Below are positions 29,364 through 40,254 of a DNA stretch of 64,000 nt, one piece after another (position 1 is the first letter of the stretch; every line of letters starts with the position of its first letter). The DNA is taken from the NCBI GenBank assembly GCA_033439685.1, contig JAUEDM010000002.1, positions 5,766,001 to 5,830,000 on the forward strand, in the 5' to 3' direction. Both the position numbers and the translations under genes were made by a program. The notes under the pieces are model-generated. The model did not search any database. It was not told the origin of the DNA and was given only the letters and a program-made list of their open reading frames with translations. Origin of the DNA: Apodospora peruviana. Its lineage: Eukaryota; Ascomycota; Sordariomycetes; Sordariales; Lasiosphaeriaceae.

Positions 29364-30343
29364 ATGGTTGCTATTTCCTCCATCCTTCTCGCCGTCTCGG
29401 CGGCTGTCGGGGCCTTCGCTGCCCCCGGCGAGATGCCCGGCATGCACAAACGCCAGACGCTCACCACGAGCTCGACCGGCACCCACAACGGGTATTACTA
29501 CTCGTTCTGGACCGACGGCGCGGGCAGCATCCAGTACACCAACGGTCCCGCCGGCCAATACAGCGCGACCTGGTCCGGCAACGGAAACTGGGTCGGCGGC
29601 AAGGGTTGGATGCCAGGCACCAACCGGTAAGCATATTGCTTCCCACACCAACTCATAGCAGCTCCCCAACTGACACCCCAAAAAGTGCCATCAACTACAC
29701 GGGAACCTACAGCCCGAACGGGAACTCCTACCTGGCCGTCTACGGCTGGACCAAGAACCCGCTGATCGAGTACTACGTCGTCGAGTCCTTCGGCACCTAC
29801 AACCCGTCGACCGGCGCGACCCTGCTCGGCAGCGTCACCTCGGACGGCGGCAGCTACAAGATCTACCGCACCCAGCGCGTCAACCAGCCCTCCATCATTG
29901 GCACTGCCACCTTCTACCAGTACTGGTCGGTGCGCGACGTCAAGCGAGTCGGCGGCACCGTCAGCATGGACAACCACTTCAAGGCGTGGCAGGCCGCCGG
30001 CCTGACCCTCGGCACCCACGACTACCAGATCGTCGCCACCGAGGGCTACTTCTCCAGCGGCTCTTCGACCATCACTGTTGGTGGTTCGGCCAGCGGAGGC
30101 GGCTCGGGCGGTGATGCCGGCACTGGAAACGGCGGTGGTAGCGGTGGCGGTAGCGATGGAGGTAGCACCACGGTATGTCTTTTTCTCTCGTACGTTGTGT
30201 CCGGAATGATGCTAACTTGAAGTGTGATACAGTGCGCCGCCAAATGGGGACAATGCGGCGGTCAGGGCTGGACTGGTGCGACCTGCTGCGCGTCCGGGTC
30301 GACCTGCAAGGCGTCCAACCAGTGGTACTCGCAGTGCCTGTAA
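29364..30343 (+). CDS. GH11 endo-1,4-beta-xylanase with C-terminal CBM1
   Basis: Three exons: 29364-29626, 29686-30172, 30233-30343, giving 286 aa; introns GTAAGC...AAAG and GTATGT...ACAG are in frame. Signal peptide 1-20, propeptide to the dibasic site KR (29-30), so the mature enzyme should begin at Gln31. The GH11 jelly roll covers about 35-220, with nucleophile Glu116 (NPLIEYYVVES) and acid/base Glu207 (VATEGYFSSG). A Gly/Ser linker (221-250) leads to a cellulose-binding CBM1 (251-286) that occupies its own exon: CAAKWGQCGGQGWTG..., with four cysteines and the aromatic face residues Trp, Trp, Tyr. It hydrolyses xylan internally, retaining mechanism, outside the cell. The introns separate the catalytic region from the binding module. 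Confidence 0.97.
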
Positions 30344-30665
30344 AAGGGTGAATTCGGGATCCCCCTTTGCATATTCATGACAAGTTTTATATGTGCACAA
30401 GGTGAGGACGATCAATAAGGTCACGGGGTATTTCGTGAAATGATGGCCGAGGTGGATCGGTGTTAACCCTCGTTTATTCTTGTAAATAGTTCAGTTCGCA
30501 GTACATATGGAATGACTTCTCAAATACTATTATTATTTTCTAATTGTTTTCAGATTGGTGACCATCTATGAACAGACCCAGCAAACAACTGGAACGGGAA
30601 CGGTTCCAAATGTAAAAGATTGAACAGGTCAGTAAATGTAATTACACGCAGCAAAAGTGAAAAGT

Positions 30666-30737
30666 CGATCCACCCAGGGGTCGAACCTGGAACCTCCTGA
30701 TTCGTAGTCAGACGCTCTGCCATTGAGCCAGCGGACC
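30666..30737 (-). tRNA. tRNA-Arg (anticodon ACG)
   Basis: The minus strand folds into a full 72-nt cloverleaf without intron: acceptor GGTCCGC/GTGGATC (with two G-U pairs), D stem GCTC/GAGC, anticodon stem TCTGA/TCAGG with loop CTACGAA, T arm CCAGG-TTCGACC-CCTGG, discriminator G. The anticodon ACG (read as ICG) decodes CGU, CGC and CGA arginine codons. Confidence 0.95.
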
Positions 30738-31390
30738 TTGTTATAGGTTGTAAAATGTTTTCTTTTTATATTTGCTCGGTTTTTATCAGGGATCGATCCC
30801 TGATTTTGGGTGGGAAGACGTGGAACGAGGAGAAAGTTCAGGCGCTGTTCACTGGACAACCTCCCAATTCCGCGAGTTAGACACTAACATTATTATTAAC
30901 GAGAGAGATCAGATAAGGATGGGTAGGTCCGCGCTAGTAAAAAGGTTTTGTAATCACATAAATGATGGGGTCGAATATCGTGATGGGCAGGTGATTTAGC
31001 GTAGACTCGATGAATCACTCGGCATGACACTGGTTGACAACTGGAGTTATGCCCATGAATGCACTTATGGTTGCAACTTTGCGAGGTAGATGATGTGCTG
31101 AATGTTTATGGTATTTCAGACAGACGTTACTCGCGCCTGCATCTCACTGGAACTTCGAGACTTAAGTTGTCCTGCTTCGCCTTGAGCTTGCATCCGCCTA
31201 CACGTATAAGCCGTTGCCTAATTGACATGGGGTGTGCTGTGTTGGTCCCCTGTTCACATGACAACGGTGGCTGCCCGCATGCCGATAGTTTCTTCCCCAA
31301 CAAGCTGACTTCATACAAACGCCAACCTAAAGTTGTCCACCCTCATCATCATCAGTCATCTCAATCTCCGTACAGCCACAAGTTAAGACA
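30738..31390. other. Intergenic region between tRNA and esterase
   Basis: The region contains the tRNA 5' flank and the esterase promoter. Frames over 31059-31390 have no protein character and no other RNA gene is visible. Confidence 0.45.
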
Positions 31391-32209
31391 ATGGACATCC
31401 CCACCATCACCATCGCCCCCTCGGCCAGAGCACAACACACGCACACAGTCGTCTTCCTCCACGGCCGCGGCGACAACCCCCGCAGTTTCGCGTCCTCCTT
31501 AGCACACTGGCGGGACTCGCGCAACCGCACGCTCGCCGACGCGTTCCCTTCCTTCCGGTGGGTGTTCCCCACAGCACCGATGCGCAAGTGCGCCAGCCTG
31601 CCCGACACCATCCCACAATGGTTCGACGTCTGGAACGTGCGCGACTTTGCCGAGCGCGAGGAACTGCAGTCCGGAGGGCTGCGAGAGGTCGTTCCGGCGA
31701 TTCGGCGCATTTTAGCTGACGAGGCGGCCTTGTTGGGAGGGAGATGGGATCGCGTCGTGCTGGCTGGGATCAGTATGGGCTGCGCGACGAGCGTGCACAC
31801 GCTCTTTAATCTTGATGTTGTTCCGGCGCCGGAAGGCGGAAGAAGAAGGTTAGGGGCGTTTATGGGGTTCTCGGGCCGGTGTCCGTTCGCTGGACGGTCG
31901 TCGCTGGCGGAGATGAGGGCTGCTCTTGGCTTGGGGGCAGATGATTCAGGGGAGAAAGCGGAGGAGGTGTTGCGGAATACGCCTATGCTGCTTGAGCATT
32001 GCGTAGATGATCCGCTGGTGTTAATACAGAATGGTCGCGGTCTGAGGGATACCCTACGGGTATTCGGTGCGCAAGTGACGTGGAAGGAGTACCCCGACGG
32101 CGGGCATTGGTTCAATGGGCCGGCGGGAATGGATGATGCGATCAACTTTCTGAACAAGTACGTTGTTGCTGGACAGGCAGGGATATCTGATGAGATGGAC
32201 ATGTCGTAG
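31391..32209 (+). CDS. Phospholipase/carboxylesterase family hydrolase (acyl-protein-thioesterase-like)
   Basis: Single exon, 272 aa, no signal peptide, so probably cytosolic. It opens with VVFLHGRGDNPRSF, the oxyanion/HGxGD loop of the family. The nucleophile is Ser128 in GISMG, the acid is probably Asp207 in LEHCVDDPLV (replacing the usual HGxxDxxV), and the base is His239 in PDGGHWF. The family includes acyl-protein thioesterases that remove palmitate from proteins and small carboxylesterases. FPTAPMRKCASLPDTIPQWFD matches the variant found in many Sordariomycetes, where the cap loop is longer than in yeast Apt1. The start is the ATG right after a pyrimidine/A-rich leader. Confidence 0.88.
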   Translation: MDIPTITIAPSARAQHTHTVVFLHGRGDNPRSFASSLAHWRDSRNRTLADAFPSFRWVFPTAPMRKCASLPDTIPQWFDVWNVRDFAEREELQSGGLREVVPAIRRILADEAALLGGRWDRVVLAGISMGCATSVHTLFNLDVVPAPEGGRRRLGAFMGFSGRCPFAGRSSLAEMRAALGLGADDSGEKAEEVLRNTPMLLEHCVDDPLVLIQNGRGLRDTLRVFGAQVTWKEYPDGGHWFNGPAGMDDAINFLNKYVVAGQAGISDEMDMS

Positions 32210-32568
32210 AGGGGAATCACCATCGAGAGAGAGGGCAGCGCTTAAACACGGATATGTTGCAGTCGTTTCTTAATCTCGGTATACACATGCCGATAAATGA
32301 GAGATGCTCCTTTCTGGAGTATCGCGGAGCATCCGGAATCAACCTCTTCTTTGCCCGCCCACCAAGTGATATTCTCTTTTTGTTTGTGAACACAACCGCA
32401 TCACACCAGCAAAAGTCAAAAGTGAGACGATGATTAGCAAGCAACCTATTCCGACCTCAAAGACTAATACTATTAACAACCAGGTCCTCCCAAAAATCCA
32501 TGCATCCGAGTCCCTGGATACACAGCCAAAGCCAACGCAGGATCGATTGGCTACCACGTATTCGAGCA
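32210..32568. other. Convergent intergenic region
   Basis: This separates the esterase stop from the stop of the small secreted protein gene on the other strand. Nothing else is visible. Confidence 0.45.
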
Positions 32569-33168
32569 CTAGCAATCGTGTGTGGGACAGTTGCCCGACC
32601 CAGTCGCGCACCACGGTTGTTGTCCTTTGAGAAAAGAGTTAGGATTATATGCCCGATTTGTGATTTTCAAAGGGTACTACTGTGAGCTTACCTCCACATG
32701 CTGAGTTGACAAACTCTGCCCAGAGCCACTAATATATCGCAGACAGGTTAGCAAGTATGATAACTATGCTCCTTGATCCAATCCTATTTATTCTATGAGA
32801 AGAGATCAATTAAACGTACGCAATGCCATCCCGGCACCCAGAAGAATGTTCCACTACACACTATGTTAGCTCAGATCGCTCGCGGACTAGAAGAAAATGT
32901 GGCATTGGTCGACTTACCGATGGCCGTTGCCCTCGTCTCCATACGCTTTGCAGTTGACTCCTGCATTCTCACTCTTGTCGACTCTTCTCTTTATTGTGTA
33001 TGACAATCCGGCGCCTTTGTAGCATTCTACATTGTTCTCGGTGGTGTGGCAATACGGGCCTGCTCGTCCCTCAAGTTGCGAAAGAACTTCAGCAGGAGAC
33101 GCTGCAATTGGGTTGGCCTGCGCAAAGGAGGCGAGCACTGAGAGTGCAGTGATGGCATTGAACTTCAT
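32569..33168 (-). CDS. Small secreted cysteine-rich SH3b-like protein (paralogue A)
   Basis: Four exons on the minus strand: 33168-32918, 32853-32820, 32728-32692, 32624-32569, giving 125 aa. The donors are GTAAGT, GTACGT and GTAAGC; all joints are in frame and the last exon ends in TAG after NCPTHDC. Signal peptide about 1-18. The core (YCHTTENNVECYKGAGLSYT) and FFWVPGWHC resemble a bacterial-type SH3b fold and align with the gene at 53950-54449 (CRxVENVNCRKGPGTNF...DYIPGWNC). It has nine cysteines, several in the short C-terminal exons. Likely extracellular; the role is unknown, though such proteins are often listed as candidate effectors. Exons 2-4 are only 34, 37 and 56 nt, so automatic models may miss them. 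Confidence 0.7.
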
Positions 33169-34180
33169 TGTTGCTATGATGAGAGACTGTGGTCTGAGGA
33201 CTTCAGTTAAATTTCCGGCAGACTGTAGCAGTGGTGACTGGTAGTGAGTAGAGTTGAACAAAGGAAGACGAAGAGAATGCCAAGAAAATATATAAGTTTC
33301 GCCTGACAACATGAATCTTCACTTGATCCAACTCTGCGGGAAACTATTCATCCATTGCTGACGCTCTTCCACATGCCACTCTCAAGGATGTCATATGCTC
33401 GCGTTACATTGCCATGCCCGGAATCTTCAGCTCGCTGCAGCAGCCTGCCACCGCATCTCCGATATTGATATTGGGCATAGTCAACCTCGTTTCTCCGACA
33501 ATAGGCACCCAGTGGCCTAAGAACGGCCCGTAATTCATCCTGTGAGATGAATTATAATTGCCCGACTTTGGAGGCACGATATGTCGGTGCAACTCAATTC
33601 TAGGGGACTGAACCCGGTCGCGATTCAGCCCGAGAGAAACCGTCTACAAGCTCGTAGGGCAGTCCCAGGATGTGATGGTAAACAATCGGGCCGGTCTTTC
33701 TCCCCGCTTCAGTGCTACGTTTCGTGGTCTTCGGCCTGTCTCAACCTTTTGGGAACGACAAGGATCCCCATGGGGGGATATATCCGGCCGCAAGGGTATG
33801 ACAACGATGTGACGATCTTGCACACCTTTCTTGCCATGTGGTCAATGCGGTTCATTGGTGGGCGCTTGGCTGGATGTTTGTATGAGCTCCCTGGTGGTGG
33901 TTTCGTCGATCAGCCACATTGACAATTCTCTGTTGTTTACAGGGAGATGCAATCACCAGAAAGGGGAACCAACAATTCCGAGTACTCGTGATAATGTAGA
34001 CAAGAAAGGCAGAGATTGACGACCAGGCGAGAGATCGACAGTTGCAGTTTGCGAATCACTCTGGAATCCGAGGGTGGCACGGATCGATGCGACCATGAGG
34101 GGACTGGCAGCTTTTGGCCTCTTTGATTCAATGTTGACACTAAGAGAAGCGCTGGATTGAGGTACTTGGGATATATGTTC

Positions 34181-34212
34181 TCCTCCACCTGAATTCTCCT
34201 CCACCTGAATTC
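34181..34212. repeat. 16-bp perfect tandem duplication
   Basis: TCCTCCACCTGAATTC occurs twice in immediate succession (34181-34196 and 34197-34212). Confidence 0.9.
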
Positions 34213-34231
34213 ATCATAAGAATGTGGTCAG

Positions 34232-34693
34232 CTACCTACCTTCGGTACTATTGGCATCACTAAATAGCCCCTTGGTCATCGTAATCATCTTCCAGTTCAC
34301 GTCTTCAGGCACCACATCCAAGTCCATATGGCACCCACACCTACTTGAAATTACGTAAATCCCAAGATGTTTCTCAGAAATGCGATCTACGCTTTTGTCT
34401 AACTTTCGCAGTCTGAGGGCGAATGAATTCATATCACCGAGGTCAACATCCAGAGACTCTTCGTGGCGGTGGTAAGCTGACCGACTCCCACAACTTGATG
34501 CTGCCATCGCGTCGGATATGTTGCAAGCCACACTCGGACTCAACAGCGCAACTCTCAAATCAACTTCCAGGTCGTCACAAATCATGACGATGAAGTATGC
34601 TCGTCTTAGGGGTAGGGGTCTATAAAGACAGAGCACCATGACCTCGTCCTCTTTGTCCTTTCTTGACATCTCGGTACCTGGGTATCTAGCCAC
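34232..34693 (-). CDS. Doubtful hypothetical protein
   Basis: A 153-aa frame with fairly even composition (MARYPGTEMSRKDKEDEVMVLCLYRPLP...) and no recognised motif, signal peptide or membrane segment. It lies head-to-head with the small cysteine-rich gene at 34769, with 75 bp between starts. Could be a fragment. Confidence 0.25.
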   Translation of the reverse strand: MARYPGTEMSRKDKEDEVMVLCLYRPLPLRRAYFIVMICDDLEVDLRVALLSPSVACNISDAMAASSCGSRSAYHRHEESLDVDLGDMNSFALRLRKLDKSVDRISEKHLGIYVISSRCGCHMDLDVVPEDVNWKMITMTKGLFSDANSTEGR

Positions 34694-34768
34694 CGGTCAA
34701 GTCAACAGCTGTCGAGTCTCACGAAACCTTTGAACTACATCTCCCACGAAGCAAAACTAGCCATCATC

Positions 34769-35030
34769 ATGCACTTCAAAGTCATCCTCACCACCTTAGC
34801 TATCGGCGCCATGGCCGGCCCTGCCGCCGAGCTCAAGCTCAGACAGGAGACGTGCTACAGGGTCGACTGCAACATCGACACCGGCGACTGCCAGGGCACG
34901 CTGCCAGACTGCGTCCAAGGCTACTGTGTTGAACACCCTTACAATTGTCTCTATGTATGTTTACATCCTGGAGAACATGGTGATTGTGGACATTGGCTGA
35001 CTGGCTCTCTTGATGCAGTGCTGCCCTTAG
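34769..35030 (+). CDS. Very small secreted cysteine-rich peptide (65 aa)
   Basis: Two exons: 34769-34954 and 35019-35030. The intron (GTATGT...GATGCAG) splits off a four-codon final exon reading Cys-Cys-Pro-stop. Signal peptide 1-17 (MHFKVILTTLAIGAMAG); the mature region starts near ELKLRQETCYR. It has eight cysteines in about 38 residues (ETCYRVDCNIDTGDC, LPDC, GYC, YNC, YCC), a spacing consistent with a disulfide-knotted peptide. Without splicing the frame continues past the intron and loses the last two cysteines, so the spliced form is preferred. It matches no family I can name; apoplastic effector-like or antimicrobial peptide are possibilities only. Confidence 0.65.
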
Positions 35031-35610
35031 ATGGCTGGATAGGAGTGGAAATGGTTGATCGGGGGCTTTGTTTCGCTTTTCCCCCGTGTTATCTCTTGAT
35101 CAGAAACCTTCCGAGTCAGGGGCTATGTCCCAAGGCGTGTCTTGAGGCTGTACTTCATGTTTCATGATTAATGAGATTTAGGAGGCACATTTATTGTTTG
35201 CAAGAAGTGGCCAAGTCTCATTATCAGGTGCAGAACCCGTCGGGGTGCAGGAAATCGATCAAACTATGTCGTGTCAGGTCAATGTTTCTTACTCTAGTAA
35301 ATCCGTACTAGGAAAATGCTATTCGCTCCTGTTCATCCAAAGCCTGCATATCTTATCTATCCAATATTTTGCCCTTCATAATACACCCCTGACTAAATCA
35401 TCATTAGCCCTCGTAAATCGTCCTCGCATACCCTCCATATCAATCTGCCTCGGCTGCTGCCGCGCGTTCCCGGTACCGTACGACTGATGATGAATCCTCG
35501 GCGGGCTGGTCCCCGTCATCCGTGCAGTTTCCAACATTGGCATCGTCGAGTTCATCAGCATCACTTTCGCCTGATGACTCTACTCCAGCTGATGCCTCTG
35601 TTGCGTCCTC
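35031..35610. other. Intergenic region
   Basis: This is the 3' flank of the small peptide gene and the 3' end region of the ankyrin pseudogene on the other strand. No supportable gene. Confidence 0.4.
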
Positions 35611-35618
35611 AGGCTCTC

Positions 35619-35826
35619 CAAACGGCCTTCTCTCTCAAGCGAGCTGATCCGCAGCGCATTCATGCTTCTCCGTATGGGCGACCTCGCGTTGTTTACAAGC
35701 TCGGTCAAAACTTTCTGCTTGCCTCGTCATCTGCCCTCTTGCTCTAATCTCCTGCTCATTCATGCTCCTCGTCAAACGGCCTTTCCTTTCAAGCGAGCTG
35801 ATCCGCAGCGCATTCATGCTCCTCGT
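35619..35826. repeat. Direct repeat of about 54 bp, spaced 154 bp
   Basis: CAAACGGCCTT...TCAAGCGAGCTGATCCGCAGCGCATTCATGCT... starts at 35619 and again at 35773 with few differences. It lies in the coiled-coil tail of the ankyrin pseudogene and encodes Arg-rich helical sequence, so it is probably an internal protein repeat. Confidence 0.8.
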
Positions 35827-36094
35827 GTGCGCAACCTTGCGCTGCTTACCAGCCCGATCAAACATCCGCCTGCACCATATGCTGCCGGCTTGCCCTTAGC
35901 TCCTGCGCGGCCGCCTCCTCGGCCATCCTGACGCTCTATCGATGCTTCTGTTCCTCCAGCCGGGCTTGGGCTGCCGCTGCCTCCCGCGTGCGCCGAATCT
36001 CCTGCCTCTGCCTGTGCTCGGTATTCTCTTCCTCAAGCAGCGCCTCTCGAAGAGCCCGCGGCAGCCCAACGCACCTGGCCGGCTGTTCGTCCGT

Positions 36095-36155
36095 CTCTGC
36101 ATAGCGTCCGCCTCTGCATAGCGTCCGCCTCTGCATAGCGTCCGCCTCTGCATAG
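36095..36155. repeat. 17-bp tandem repeat, about 3.6 copies
   Basis: CTCTGCATAGCGTCCGC repeats at 36095, 36112 and 36129, with a partial copy at 36146. Since 17 is not a multiple of three, each copy shifts the frame of the ankyrin pseudogene. Confidence 0.92.
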
Positions 36156-38555
36156 TAGCGGTCGTCAAACTGATGGTACTTGAGGAGCTTTATGAGCGCC
36201 GTCTTTATTCGGCAGTTGGTTTGCGGTGGCAGAGGAGTTCGACGTACTTGGTTGGGGAGTAGCAGTAGCCACCCGTGGCGGTGGAGACGAAGATGTAGTC
36301 GTCGTCGCTGCCGGGGTGGTGGCAGAGGTTGGAGACGCGCAGGAAGGCGTCGAGTACGGCGATGGCGGATGTTGGATTCTCGATGGCTAGGTACAGAACC
36401 GTTCTTCGGTGGAGTTCCTTCCACCTGTGGTCGAGCAGGGGCGCGAGGGCGCGCATTGATGCCTCGACCGCGCGCCCAAAATGTGGGCCGGAACTTTGGG
36501 CGCCATAGCAGAGCTCGGCAAGCGGTGCGCGGCCATGCCATGACGCTTGGATGGACAGAGCGGGTCGTGACCGTACTGTTTTAGGAGAGATATGCACATC
36601 GTATTGACCTGGCGAGCGGCGATGTGAAGACTGCCGTCGTTGACCCTGGCTCTGGCGTCGAGCAGAGCAGTCATGGTATCGATGTTGCCTGCGAATGTCG
36701 CGTGGTTGAGGGGGGGTGAAGCCGTCTGCGTCCTCCAAGTCTATCATCACTCTGAGTTCGACCAGACGGAGGAGGACCAGAAGTCGGCCGTTCTTTACTG
36801 CGATGTGGATGGCTGACGTGCGTCGAACGGCAGAGGTAAACCCCGGCTGGCAGTCTGTTTTCTGACATTCCCCGGTTAGCAGTGGTGCATATACTCTGCA
36901 GAAATTCAACTTGAGAAGCGGTGATGATAGTACGTACCTCGCTGGTCTCTGGAAAGTATCTCAATAACATCACCTGACGCCCGATCGTTCACAGCAAGCA
37001 CCCATATCAGCAGTCAGATCCTCTACCCCTGTGTCATCCCTGCACCCACATTCCAGGCCTTGCTTGCACCCCTGATCCATTAACCGCTTGATGAATGTGT
37101 TTCCAGAAGGCAGGTTACGGATAGCTAAGGTCAGGAGAGTGTGGTATCGAAGCCTCCTCGAGTTTTCTCGTCACGCAGCGATCGAAGAATTTGACGAGGC
37201 CCGACTCATGCACGACAGCCCCTATAAGTGTTCTGACGACCGCATCAAAGTCGAAGGGGTGCCTCGTTAACCGATCAAAAACGGCCATGTCGTCTCTCTG
37301 AGCTGCAATGCGAAAACATAGGCAGTTCTCTGCGCTTGCGTCTGCGCCGTGCTGCAGCATCAGTCCGATGAAGGCGCCGGGCAAAGACGGTGAGTTTCTC
37401 TGGACCGCCTCAACAAGAGCTCTGGTGCACCTCGACTGACAACAACCTTGTGCTCGGGAGCTTGGTCGCGATCTGCAAGACCTCAACTTTGTCGAGCCAG
37501 GGGTTCCGGTCGACGAGACGCTCAAAGGCCGAAGTTGCTTGGGGTTCTGGGATCTCGTGCGTGACCATCACGGCCACGCCGGCAACGTAATACTCGTCTA
37601 CCGCGTGCTGCAGAGCCTTCTCTCCGTGTTGTTCTCATGAGATCTCGCCTCGAGATAGCACGAGGAGAAGGAATGGGAGATCACGGTCTCTCATAATCTG
37701 CAGCAAGTGCGTAGACCGAGCTTCGGTACTGGCCCTTTGGGATATGATAACCTCAGCCATCGCCAATCTGACATCACCCGGTGTTGAGCAAGCCATTAGC
37801 CTCTTAAAGGCGAGATCCACAGTCCTCTGGCTTGGTGGTTGTGACTGGGTGCCTTGCAAGACTACCCGCAACAGTGGAACGTCCAGCCTTTCGACAATCC
37901 TGACGAGGGTTTTGCCGTTATCAAACTTTATTGTCGCGCCTTTCGAGCCAAGCAATGAAGCCAGGTGTAGCCTGTCGGCTTCCGCCGTGTTCGGGCCAGG
38001 TATATAGCTGAGCGCCTGGCTGGCAGCATCTTCCGGGATATTTGCATGCGCGAGGATCCGGCACAGATCAAGTCGCGTGTTCTTGATGGCCAACTTCAGG
38101 GCGTTGGCGTCAATGTGGTGCGGCGAGACCCCAAAGGAGATGAGAAGCTCGACATGGTCGACATTTCCAGCCTTGGTGTCTTCAAGGAGCCGGTTACGGA
38201 GGACTGGGACATCGGCTTGCGCACCAGCCAGGAGTAAAACACTCAACACCCGATATCTGTGCCCGTTATTGCTGATCTGCGTTACGGCTGTCACAGCAGC
38301 TCTTCCGCCGTCTGGAAAGAGCACGCATGCGCATTGAACTCGCTTAGCTTGCTACTGACCAATATCATTGCCATCGCTTCTAGGTTGACGGCTTTGATGG
38401 CTGCGACGAAGAGGTCATGCTTCTCATCGAAGGTTGTTTCGATGTTAGCCAAGAGCTCCTCCAAGACGGTGGCCATGGTTTGGTTTTCGGGTGGTGATGA
38501 CGCCGCCATCCTCATTCCTGGATGGCGAATCTCTTGTCCGGTTTCTTTGCCGCAG

Positions 38556-38582
38556 ACAGCCATAATCTAACAGCCATAATCT
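38556..38582. repeat. 14-bp frameshifting tandem duplication
   Basis: ACAGCCATAATCT occurs at 38556-38568 and again at 38570-38582 (period 14). It sits where the ankyrin pseudogene changes frame. Confidence 0.9.
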
Positions 38583-39072
38583 GACAAAGATGATGTCAGG
38601 GTCGGCGGTGTCAAAAAATGATCGAGAGAACAGCTCAATGACGGAAGGGAAAGCAACGTTGACCGTGAGAAGCTCGTGGGCAACATCGTAAGCTTGACAC
38701 CTCAGCGCTTTCAAGAGGGTGTCGTCGAGGCATTGTCTACTTGGCTTGGTGCCGCAGAGTACCCTGATGGCGGAAAGTGATCTCTCTGGACACAGAGGCC
38801 CTAGCTATGGGCATGGCTCGGAATAGCCGGTGTTGCAGCACGGCAGTCTGGAGACGAATGACCTTCGAGGGGATCGTGACTTCCTCCAAAGACTCTGGAC
38901 GCTTGAAGCCGGGATTGCACTTCTTCTGCTCGATAACTATGGTCCGAGCCCTGGTGCGGTGATCGGCAGACGGTCTGACGAGGCTCACGACCGATGTTGG
39001 GGTTTGGAGCCACTCGCCCGGTGGCAGCCCCGGGAATCCGAGCATGTCTGGGAAATTTCTTACTGAGGCCAT

Positions 39073-40254
39073 GCTTCTGTGATAGGCAAGTCAGTATTCT
39101 TCAACGAGCCAGAAGAAGTTGTAAGGGTGATGTTCATGCCACGGGCAAGATCAAGGCCAGAGATTTAATTAATTACTGTTAAGCTGTGAGTGACGATGAT
39201 GCAGCACAAAATGCATATATCCTTTACACACTGTCGACCAAATTTGTAGTCTCACGTAGATATGGTAGGACAATATATTGTGCCGCTTGCGAGAGACGGC
39301 ACCCATTGGTCTAGCTGGTGGCTGCTGGGAAGTTTCGGGGAGACTACCTCAGGCTGAGACATGGCGTGCGACAAAACAACCTGTTTCACAGGTTACTGTC
39401 TGCATGTCACTGTGCGGGTATTCATCACTCGGGTCAACACACGACATTCCCGTTCACGGAAACTGACATTTCTTTGGCCCTTGATCAATAACTGAGTGCT
39501 ATAAGCGACACTAAGATGCACATTCCCTTCGTGTTGGGAGAGTGAGTAGCCTGAAGCCTTGTCTAAGGCGACCGACCTAAAGAACTTGGTTGACCATGAT
39601 CGATACGAGCTGACCTGCGGAACAACCGTGATCTGTGTACACTATTTCGACGCTATTCAGTCAGTGAACGCCATACTGCATAACTGTGACACCAGAATGG
39701 GAGCATGTAATGCGCTGAAAACTTGATTGTATTGGTCTAGAGAGAGCAAGCAAAGAAAGGGGGTCATGGGAGTTCTTTATATAGCCCCAGGAGTGCATAC
39801 TTATGAGTTACACAACCCCTGTTTTACTGCGACAATAAAACACACCTGCTTGCCCTACAAATCCGATCGACTCCAAGAGTCGTCGTTCTGCAGAGTGTTC
39901 CAGGGAACATCAGGCTGTCGAATCGTGAGCATCAGAACAGCACAAGTTGGACGCAGATGGTACCAAGGTAAAAAATACTTTGGTAGTTTGTTGCTGGGTG
40001 CGCTAGATGGCGGTATTGGTCGAAAAGGACCTCTTCATTCACGCTACTTTGTTAATCAGATCCTTTTCTGCATAAACGAATGGGTCTGAACGCTGGTTGG
40101 TTCGGTGTTAACCGACTCTCCCTTACATCGGAACGATCGGCGGTAGGATTGGATTATCTGATAATGCAACTTCGAACTGATCGCCGCAACGAATCTCCTC
40201 ACACTGCTATCTTCCTGCTCGTTCAATCACCCAACCCGTTCTCCCCAGAACACA
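39073..40254. other. Intergenic region, 1.2 kb
   Basis: The region lies between the divergent ankyrin pseudogene and the ThDP enzyme gene. Frames here (the longest is 120 codons at 39727-40089) show no motif. It presumably includes the promoter of the ThDP enzyme gene. Confidence 0.45.

Larger units (their letters stand above)
33169..34768. other. Gene-poor region between small secreted protein genes
   Basis: The region contains the promoters of two oppositely oriented secreted-protein genes, a 16-bp perfect tandem duplication (34181-34212) and a doubtful 153-codon minus-strand frame (34232-34693). No other gene is evident. Confidence 0.45.
35611..39072 (-). pseudogene. Decayed ankyrin-repeat protein gene
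   Basis: The minus strand carries ankyrin-like repeats in successive frames over 3.4 kb: 39072-38737 (start MASVRNFPDM), 38714-38445, 38563-38291, 38324-37635 (LLISFGVSPHHIDANALKLAIKN), 37525-37115 (GAFIGLMLQHGADASAENCL), then 36973-36205 (SAIHIAVKNGRLLVLLRL; DGSLHIAARQVNTMCISLL) and a Glu/Arg-rich coiled-coil tail (36168-35640). The frames abut or overlap without splice signals. One frame change coincides with a 14-bp tandem duplication (38556-38582) and another lies near 38305, where the repeat continues in the next frame. An intact parent would be above 1,000 aa. A few joints could be introns, but not all. The protein type (large ankyrin array with coiled tail) is common among accessory genes of Sordariomycetes. 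Confidence 0.7.

Noticed and set aside
39727..40089. 120-codon frame as a gene
   Set aside because: No motif, no signal peptide, no plausible splice partners, and it lies in the promoter of the ThDP enzyme gene.
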